DNA of 64,000 bases, from contig NC_091668.1 in the NCBI RefSeq assembly GCF_042453785.1, positions 23,097,001-23,161,000 on the forward strand. The letters are read 5' to 3'. This stretch comes from Malus domestica. Its lineage: Eukaryota; Streptophyta; Magnoliopsida; Rosales; Rosaceae. The notes beneath the pieces were generated by a model that made no database searches, was not told where the DNA came from, and saw only the letters and a program-made list of their open reading frames with translations. The position numbers were made by a program, and so were the translations under genes. Every line of letters starts with the position of its first letter. Position 1 is the stretch's first letter. This document shows, piece after piece, positions 55,784 to 64,000 of this stretch.

Positions 55784-58700
55784 TATTATAGTTCAACGTA
55801 TTATCCGGTGCACGGATTAATCCGACAAAATTTTCCCATCTTTGGATCTAATCATGGTCCTATTTTGCTTAGTTATAATGAGCGTTTCAACACTCAAGGT
55901 TCCTTGGGATACAATCACCATTTTAAGTTTAAAGACATATGGTTGATGCATCCGGAGTTTATAGATTTTGTGGAGAATGCCTGCAAGAGTATGGATGGCC
56001 TTAATCCCCTTGAAAAGTTTGGAGCTTGCACTGTAACTTTTACCTTCCTTGTTAAAAGATGGGACCAAAATACTTTTGGCAACTTAGGGAAGAGAAAGAA
56101 AAGCTTGATCCGTGAGATTGAGGTGATTCAAAATGGAGTCATGAAAGACTATAGCCATAATAACTTAGTCAGAGGCCTAGAGGTTGAGAGTAAGCTTACT
56201 GCTAACTTACATACAATTCTAAAACAGGAAGAAACTATGTGGGCTCAAAAAGCTAAGGTTAACTGGCTTCAACTTGGGGATAAGAATACTAGATTTTTCC
56301 ATACTATGACAACAATTAGGAAAAAGAGGAATGAAATTGGAAGGCTGGTGAGAGGCTTGAACAGGTTTTTGTGCACAACTTTAAAATGCGTTTTTCTTGT
56401 GCTGCCCCCTAGCCTGGAGAATATTGCGAACATGGCCAATATTATTAACCCTTGCATTACTAGTGAGCATAATGACTCCCTCCTTGGGGAGGTGGAAGAG
56501 ATAGAAATTTAGGAGGCACTTAAGGGTATTGGTGCTCTTAAGGTTTTATTAACATTGTTGGGAGGTAATTAAAGCTTCTGTAATCCCTATGGTGAATGAC
56601 TTTTTCAATATAATACTAGCCTAAGACTGATTATCCATACAAATATTGCCCTAATTTCCAAAGTGGACACCCTTGAAGTGGTAAGCAATTATAGACCTAT
56701 AAGTCTTTGTAATGTTAGTTACAAAATTATAACCAAAATCATAATTAAGAGATTAAAGCCTTTACTTGACATATGCATATCTGAGAACCAAGGTGCCTTT
56801 GCACTGGGGCGCTCAATACAAGACAATATTCTCATTGCCCATGAATTGTTCTCTAGTTTCAAAGGAAATAAAGGAGCTATTGGTGTCATGGGAATAAAAT
56901 TGGACCTGGAGAAAGCCTATGACTATCTTAATTGAGATTTTATCAGGTATGTTTTGCTAAGATTTGGTTTTGCTAAGAGATGGGTGAATTTGATCATGGA
57001 ATGCATAATTCTACCTCATTATCTGTTCTAATTAAGGTAGTGCACATGGGTATTACTTTCCGAAAAGAGGTGTTGGGTAGGGTGACCCTTTCTCCCCTAC
57101 ATATTCATTTTATGCATGGAACCGTTGATTAGACATTTCAATGCATTAGCTTTGTCCCTCAAGTCCCATACTGGTATCTCTCTTCGCCTAATGGATATCA
57201 TGTGGCTAATCTGGTTTTTGTAGATGATTGTCTTTTGTTTGCGAAAGCTATTACCAGGGGTGCACGCAAAGTCTTTGACATTTTTAGCCTTTTACAATGG
57301 TTGCAGGGCAACTAGTAAATTTTCACAAATCTTCCATTTATTTCTCAGGTAACACAAGTAATCAAGACAGAACTAAGATTGTCAATATATTGAATATCCA
57401 ACACAAAACAACTATTAGCAAGTACCTTGGTATTCATAATATTGTATTTTGGAAAGATCCGGTGAATGAATCTGAACTGATTAAGAGAGTTAAACCAAAG
57501 TTAGCAGGCTGGAAAGCAAATTCTTTGTCGAAGTCAGGTAGGCTAACCTTGATCAAATCCAACCTTTCTGGTATGCCTAGTCATGTTATGTCTTGTTTTA
57601 AATGTCATGAGTAATGAAAAAAATAAATAAGGAGTGTAGAGATTTTTTCTGGGAAAAGAAAGAAAATTATACCCAGTTGGATGGAGTAATATTTGTACGA
57701 CTAAAGACATAGGTGGTCTGGGTATACGTAGGGCAAATCACTTTAACAATGCTTGTCTTGCTAAATTAGGTTGGAAATTTCAAAGAATGAGGACAATTTA
57801 TGGGTGAAAATTGTTAAACAAAAATATCTTAGAACTAAAAAGTTTTTGGATTGTAAAATTAAGCATAACTACTCCCTTGCCTGGAAAAGGTATCCTGAAA
57901 AGTAAAGAGGTTATATGCAAAGGTTTGAGATGGATTATGGATAATGGTGAAGATATTCTCTTATGGACCTATCATTGGGGTTTTCCTTACCCCCTCTTCA
58001 TCTCATCCCGGACGATAACCGTAGCACCTTGAATTGGAACCTTAAGGTGAGTGATGTTATTGAGAATAATTGTTGGAATCGAGATCGGCTTCAACAACTT
58101 TTGGATGTGGATGTAGCTAGGAAGATTTGTGAGATAACTATACCAAATTACAACATGAGAGATTTCTTTATTTGGGAGCATTCTGCTAGTAGGGATTTCT
58201 TTGTGAAGTCGGCAACTTGGATACAGGGTAATGATAACCAAGAAATCAATAGAAAGAATATGCTAAAGAAAATGCAGAAGTTGAAAATTCCTCCTAAAGT
58301 TAAGATTTTTGCTTAGCTTCTTATTTTGAAAAATTTTCATACTAGGATTAGAATAAGTAGACATATTCATCACATTGATAAAAGTTGCCCTGTGTGTAGT
58401 AGTGATGAGGAAAATCAAAATCACCCATTTTTTTCTGCAACCATGCTTTACAAACATGGAACTTATCCATGGTGAGTCCATGGAAGAATAGTTATCAAGT
58501 GAACAATGTAATTGACTGGTTGGATAGTCTAAATACAATAGAAGAGAAAAAACTAAGTGACCTCAGTAAGGCGATCTTAATTTGCTGGCAAATCTGGCAA
58601 GACAGGAATAACAAAGTGTTCAACAACATGATCTCGATTGCTGGTAAGAGCTTTAGGGCGGCTTTCAAAGGTGGGTGAAAAGTTTCTTATGGCAAACAAA

Positions 58701-59245
58701 AAGGAGGTCAAGATGGTGGCTCCAAATCAGGTTCATATTATCAAATGGTCTCCCCCTCTTCGGGTTTTGTCAAACTAAACTTTGATGGTTATGGTACTTC
58801 GGGTGTGGGAGCTACTGCATTTATTTTAAGATTCAGGAGGGGCTTCTTATAGGGTCGGTGCTATGAGACTGAAGGATACCACTATCACTGTGGCTGAAGC
58901 TATGACTTTGAGAGAGGTGTTGCTTCTTGCTATAAGGAAATGATACAGAGGTTGATGGTGAAGGGAGACTCTTTACTCGTCATCCAACTTGCTTGTGGTG
59001 ATTGGAAGCGCCCCTGGCGCATTAGCCAAGTTATCAGTGATATTAAGGGTTTAGCACTTAAATTTGTAGAAATTTCTTGGCACCACATCTTTCGAGAAGC
59101 AAACTTTGTTGCTAATGCTATAGCTCATTTTGGTCTGTCTCTTATTAACCCTTATGTTTGGGTTCATTGTTTTCTTTATGAGGCTATGAATGCCCTTAGA
59201 TTTGACTCTAGGTCTTCTGGTTGTATTAGAGGTTTTTGCCTTTAA
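55784..59245 (+). pseudogene. LINE ORF2 remnant (EN, RT, zf-RVT, RNase H)
   Basis: 55850-56512: GSNHGPILL (endonuclease end), FKFKDIWLMHPEF, then VNWLQLGDKNTRFFHTMT. 56663-56935: VSNYRPISLCNVSYKIITKI, ENQGAFALGRSIQDNILIAH and GIKLDLEKAYD, conserved reverse transcriptase blocks. Near 57213-57240: FVDDCLLFAKA, the catalytic loop. 57470-57600: KPKLAGWKANSLSKSGRLTL. 58120-58316: MRDFFIWEHSASRDFFVKSA (zf-RVT start). 58940-59245: KGDSLLVIQLACG, WHHIFREANFVANAIAHFGL (RNase H). Stops and frameshifts occur after 56512, 56933, 57612 and elsewhere, so it is dead. Confidence 0.8.
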
Positions 59246-59287
59246 TAGATTTTGGTTTATCAAAAAAATAAAAAATAAAATAAAACC
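55784..59287 (+). mobile_element. L1-type LINE, 5'-truncated
   Basis: The order is endonuclease C-terminus, reverse transcriptase, zf-RVT and RNase H, with an A-rich tail (59259-59287). A possible target duplication TAGAAAA(A)T lies at 55776-55783 and 59288-59296, with one base difference in the A-run. ORF1 and most of the endonuclease are missing. Confidence 0.75.
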
Positions 59288-60017
59288 TAGAAAAATCCCA
59301 AATTGTATTTTTCAATTTGCAGAGGCTTCGTCGGATCTGCAAATTTATTTAAATCGATCTTGCAGAAGAAAGAGACAAATTGGCAGGCGCATCTTCCTGG
59401 CATAGCTCTTGGTGGCCTCGAGGAGGACCCAATGGTCGTTGCGGGATCTGGAGCTGCGGATAGGGTCTTGGGTGGCATGAGAACTGGAGTTACTGAATCA
59501 GTTGATTGCGAGCTATTTTTGGGGCATATTTTTCAATCCAAATGCTATTATTTTAGCATTCTAAATAATTTAACCCGTATGTTAATAATATTTTTCTTCT
59601 ACAATCAACCTTGTATGGCCCGATTTATTGAATTAATTAAAAGTGACATGCAGTCCATTAATCTGATAATGAATCCAAAATTATTGACCTGAAGATCACT
59701 TTTGGACATTAACGATTTAACAATTTATTTTTATACTTTGAACCGTCACATACTTTTGTAGTAACGAAGCCCTCACACTTGAGTTCCTGAAGACAACTCA
59801 AATCCACTACACTTAGTTAGTATATTACATTATGTGTTTCTTGCAGGAACCTCTCATTATGAACTGATTGTTCATAAAACTAAATTGAACCTGTAGTTTC
59901 AAATTTAGTGCCTTTGAAACCCGAAGTTTTCATTCAAAACATACCACATGAAACCCGTAGTTTTCATACATAAATTAAACCAATACATGTCTAAAGAACC
60001 TGTATGTTCTACAATAT

Positions 60018-61070
60018 ATGTCTATGGCTTACCATATGACTAATCACGTTTTCTCCCTCCGTTTTAGGTTCATGTTGAACTTGAACAAGCTCGATTTCTC
60101 AGCTCTAAAAGTCTCTGGAAGAAACTATCTGAAGTGGGTTCGAGACGTGAAGCTCCATCTCACTGCAAAAGATATTAGAGCCACCATCGAGGCACCTATC
60201 ACCGACAAACCTGTTGACGAAGCTCAGAAGGCTACTGCAATGATCTTCATCCGAAGACATATTCATGATGCACTACAGACTGAGTATCTCACCGAGGAGG
60301 ACCCACGCACCCTCTGGCTTGCTCTGGCCGACCGTTTCGATCACCAGAAAGACATATATTTGCCTGAAGCAAGACACGACTGGCAGCATCTTCAATTCTA
60401 GGGCTTTAAGTCTGTGAATGAATACAACTCTGAAGTTTGTAGAATCCGTTCTCTGTTGAAATTCTCCAAAGTGGAACAAACCGAATCAGATCTCCTAGAG
60501 AAGACCTATTCGACCTTCCATGCGACCAATATTGTCCTGCAGAAACAACATAAGGGCACAGAAATTCACCAAGTTTTCGAATTTGATCTCTATTTTACTT
60601 CTTGCTGAAAAGCATAACCAGGTTTTGATGAAGAATCATCAGACTCGACCCACTGGCTTGAACACCGCGCCTGAAGCGCATGCGACCTATTCTAGCAGCC
60701 ATAAACGACGAAAGAACTATCGTGGCCGTGGCAATGGGCGGCAAGCCCAACCACGGGCCCAATGTCAACAGAGTGCCTCACCTAAGGGAAGAATTGCGAC
60801 CCAGTAGCGTCCACCACTCGCCCATAAGGTCCCAAACTTCAAGAACAAGGGCAAAGCTCCCGTTCAGGCTGTTTCTACTGAACTAGACATGTGATATCGT
60901 TGTGGATTAAGGGATCATTGGTCACACGTATGCCAAGCTTCCCCTGAGGCTATTGCCAAGTATCATTCCTGTCGTGAGTCTAACTTTGCACATGTGGATC
61001 ATCCGGAAGATGCAACTACATCATTGGAGATATCGGATTTCCAAGAGGCGTCAGCACCTATGGATGAATA
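60018..61070 (+). pseudogene. Copia gag with stop codons
   Basis: 60074 onward: NLNKLDFSALKVSGRNYLKW, TDKPVDEAQKATAMIFIRRH, YLTEEDPRTLWLALADRFDH, typical Copia gag. A stop is at about 60400 (within HLQF-GFKSVNEYNS). The zinc knuckle near 60887-60930 reads YRCGLRDHWSHVC, but its first Cys codon is TGA (60892-60894). A non-coding-looking spacer (61080-61320) separates gag from pol. Confidence 0.75.
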
Positions 61071-61272
61071 AATTAGACATGTATTTAGGGTTTTTACCCC
61101 TAATGGCCGAACCCACTAAGAGTGGCCGGCCCTACCCCCCTATTTTGCTAGGTTTATGGTTTAATTTTAAACAATTTTTCTAAGTATTTGAAATAATTTG
61201 TTTGGTTTTGGTTTGTTTTGAATTATAGATTGTTATTTGAATGGATATTATTTTCTCGAATTGCTTAATTGA

Positions 61273-64000
61273 ATGAATGGACTTATATTTATACATGTGA
61301 CCAATTCAATCAATTTATTTCTAGGTATGTCTAGTGGGGAAGTTAATTGTCTAGCAGATAGTGCAACCACGCACACCATCTTGCGTGAACGCCACTATTT
61401 TACTAACTTCATACCCAAGAAAGCTCATTTGACAACTCTCTCAGGCTCATCCAACCTGATTAAAGGATACGGAAAGGCACGTATCATGTTGTCTAATGGT
61501 ACAATTCTGACCATTAAGGAGGCACTCTATTCTCCACATTCCGGAAGAACGTTGCTGAGTTTTAGAGATATTCGAGATAATCAATATCATCTTGAAACCA
61601 CTGAAGATCATGGTCCTAAATTTCTTTGTATCACTTCGTATGAATATGGCCAGAAGCATATTCACGAGAAGTTGGAACGCTTGCCAAGTGGGTTGTACAT
61701 CACAACCATTCGCGGCATCGAAGCCCACAGTGTGGCCGGCCCTATGCCTGAGTTCCCGGACACTTTGTTGCTTTGGCATGATCGTTTGGGACATCCTGGA
61801 TGTGACATGATATGTCGTATCCTCAAATCTTCACACGGGCATAAGTTACATCCCTATGTTAGACTACCACCATGCGAAGCGTGTTCTTTAAGGAAGTTGA
61901 ATACTCAACCCTCCTATACAAAGATTATTCACAACCCTCCTAAATTGCTTCAGATGATTCAATGGGACATTTGTGGACCAATCCAACCAACTTGCGGACC
62001 ATTTAGATACTTTATGATGTTGGTTGATGCATCGACACGATGGTCACATGTTTGCTTGTTGTCCACACACAACGCCACGTTTGCTAAACTCCTAGCTCAA
62101 ATCATTAAGCTAAGGGCTCACCACCCTGATTATCCAATCACGTCAATTCGACTGGATAATGCTTGAGAGTTTACGTCACAGACTTTTGATGATTATTGCA
62201 TGTCAGTAGGGATAAATGTGGAACATCATGTACCCCATGTTCACACCCAAAACGACCTGGCAGAAGCTTTCATAAAGCGCCTTTAATTGATAGCTCGGAC
62301 TTTGGTTATGCGAACCAAACTACCGGTATCTGCCTAGGGCTATACAATACTGCACGTAACTATGTTGGTCCGTCTGAGGCCCACCGCTACCCAACCACAT
62401 TCACCATTACAATTGGTCACTGGAAACGAGCTTGACGTCTTGCATTTATGGGTGTTTGGGTGCGTCATTTATGTGCCAATAACGCTGTCGCTACGTACCA
62501 AAATAGGTCATCAGAGAAAAATGGGAATCTATGTCGGTTATGATTCGCCATCAATTGTTCGCTACTTAGAACCCTTGACAAGAGATCTCTTTACCGCACG
62601 TTTTGTGGATTGTCATTTTGATGAGACAGTCTTTCCGTCGTTAGGGGGAGATAAGCATGCTAACGTTCCCGTAGAACGCTGCGAATTGTCGTGGTATGCT
62701 CCCACTATGTCTCATTTAGATCCCCGCACTGCCCAGTCTAAAACTGAGGTGCGTCGAATTATAGAACTTCAAAGCATTGCTCAAAGCATGCCAGATGCTT
62801 TTAATGATCTAGCAAAAGTGACAAGATCACATATACTCGCTGCAAACACACATGCAAGGATAGATGTACCCCGTGTACGTCAACAACCCACATGGGAAGG
62901 TTGGACCGTCCCCGAAGGTGGGGAGGCCTCATCTTCCACCTGACAAGGTACATTGGCGGCTAGCCAATCATCTGCTTGGACCCTGAAGCGTGGCAGACCC
63001 CTTGGTTCAAAGGATTCACAACCCCGGAAGAGGAAAATGACACCAACTAGTGACCCTAGTTTGAATCCGACCATCGCTCACGCATCCGTTATAACGCATG
63101 AGGTTATTCTAAATTACGATGATGCTTCAGATGAAACAAGCCGGCCTCCGGAGAATCGCGAGATTTTGGTCCACTACACAGTATTGGATGAGGTTTGGAA
63201 TAGGAATAAGATGATCGTCGACGATGCATTCTCGTACTCAGTAGCTACTGACATCATGCTTACCGATGACATTGAACCACGTTCCGTCGATGAATGCCGA
63301 CGTAGAACCAATTGGTCAAACTGGAAACAAGCAATCCAGGTCGAACTCGATTCGCTCGTGAAATGTAAGGTATTTGGACCTATCGTTCCTACATCACCAC
63401 GCATGAAACCCGTTGGCTACAAGTGGGTTTTCATGAGGAAGCGTAATGAGAATAATGAAATAGTACAATACAAAGCACACCTCGTAGCGCAAGGCTTCTC
63501 TCAGCGCTCAGGGATTGATTACGAGGAGACGTATTCCCCCGTAATGGACGTTATAACGTTCCGCTACCTAATCAGTTTGGTAGTTTTCGAAAAATTGAAT
63601 ATGCAGCTTATGGACGTGGTAACCGCGTATCTTTATGGGGATCTAGATACGGAAATTTATATGAAAGTTCCAGAAGGACTTCCATTGACTGGCTCAAATA
63701 GTTCTAGACCACGGAACACTCTCTCAATTAGGTTGAGGAGGTCACTCTACGGATTAAAACAATATGGGAGGATGTGGTATAACCGTCTGAGTGAATATTT
63801 GACAAGTCAGGGTTATGTGAACAACGAACTATGCCCATACGTGTTCATAAAGAAGTCACATTCCGGATTTGCAATTATTGCAGTTTATGTCGATGACATG
63901 AACTTCATTGGGACTCCCGCAGAGCTTGAGGAAATTGCTACACACTTATAATCGGAATTTGAGATAAAGGATCTTGGGAAAACTCGATATTGTCTCGGCC
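61273..64000 (+). pseudogene. Copia pol (protease, integrase, RT), few breaks
   Basis: Protease-like LADSATTHTI (about 61350); GAG-pre-integrase LLLWHDRLGHPGCDMICRIL (61765-61825); integrase core QWDICGPIQPTCGPFRYF and SIRLDNA, broken by TGA at about 62164; C-terminal LQLVTGNELDVLHLWVFGC and MGIYVGYDSPSIVRYL (62420-62570); a stop before 62953; reverse transcriptase with VGYKWVFMRKRNE, LVAQGFSQRSGIDYEETYSP, MDVVTAYLYGDL, SLYGLKQYGRMWYNRL and the catalytic YVDDM (about 63886-63900); a stop near 63949. Younger looking than its relative at 18-25 kb, but not intact. Confidence 0.8.

Larger units (their letters stand above)
59540..64000 (+). mobile_element. 5'-truncated Copia element, continues past window
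   Basis: It aligns, in opposite orientation, with the internal part of 18139-25143 from its leader onward (shared: AAATTATTGACCTGAAG-type and CACACTTGAGTTCCTGAAG). No LTR or primer-binding site is found at its left; the homology simply starts near 59540. The sequence between the LINE tail (59297) and 59540 is unassigned. Any 3' LTR lies beyond 64000. Confidence 0.75.

Overview
This is a plant nuclear window. The gene structure, the abundance of LTR retrotransposons, LINEs, SINEs and MITEs, and several repeat families I associate with apple and pear suggest Rosaceae, probably the apple tribe; the species is an inference. There is no organellar, rRNA, tRNA or CRISPR sequence that I can see.

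Left third (1-17.4 kb). A cluster of four PHI-1/EXORDIUM-like genes. Copy 1 (minus strand, 546-1495) is broken by a frameshifting deletion. Copy 2 (3632-4567) is intact. Copy 3 (11915-12849) is broken by a 4-bp deletion. Copy 4 (16488-17420) is intact and belongs to a divergent, EXL2-like branch. Copies 2 and 3 lie in a head-to-tail tandem duplication (about 2830-11330 and 11331-15375). The duplication was later decorated by MITEs present in one unit and absent from the other, and by a 4.0-kb Copia element (6319-10336, target duplication CTCAT). That Copia element is chimeric: its 5' half is replaced by a piece of a Gypsy LTR with primer-binding region and a complete-looking host-type PADRE/DUF4228 reading frame (9185-9733).

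Middle (17.4-41 kb). Mostly transposons: a decayed 7-kb Copia on the minus strand (18139-25143); a SINE; a Mutator-like terminal-inverted-repeat element packed with about 1.2 kb of GAA-rich minisatellite (26909-28565); an 8.2-kb Tat-like Gypsy element on the minus strand with an antisense extra reading frame and no visible reverse transcriptase (28687-36857); a hAT element with a perfect 8-bp target duplication (36949-37872); and two LINE 3' ends in opposite orientation.

Right (41-64 kb). One clear host gene, an FBW2-like F-box/LRR gene in two coding exons (42494-42801 and 43159-43831). Just upstream is a large inverted duplication of its presumed promoter or leader. Downstream come MITEs, SINEs, hAT elements, a minisatellite and tandem duplications, then an L1-type LINE (about 55784-59287) and a 5'-truncated Copia element on the plus strand (about 59540 to the window end) of the same family as the one at 18-25 kb.

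The host genes do not form one pathway. EXORDIUM-like proteins are secreted growth-associated proteins; FBW2 is the F-box subunit of an SCF ubiquitin ligase known in Arabidopsis to act on ARGONAUTE1; the PADRE frame belongs to a stress-associated family of unknown biochemical activity. All positions, motifs and target duplications were read by eye, and family assignments come from recall, not from a search.
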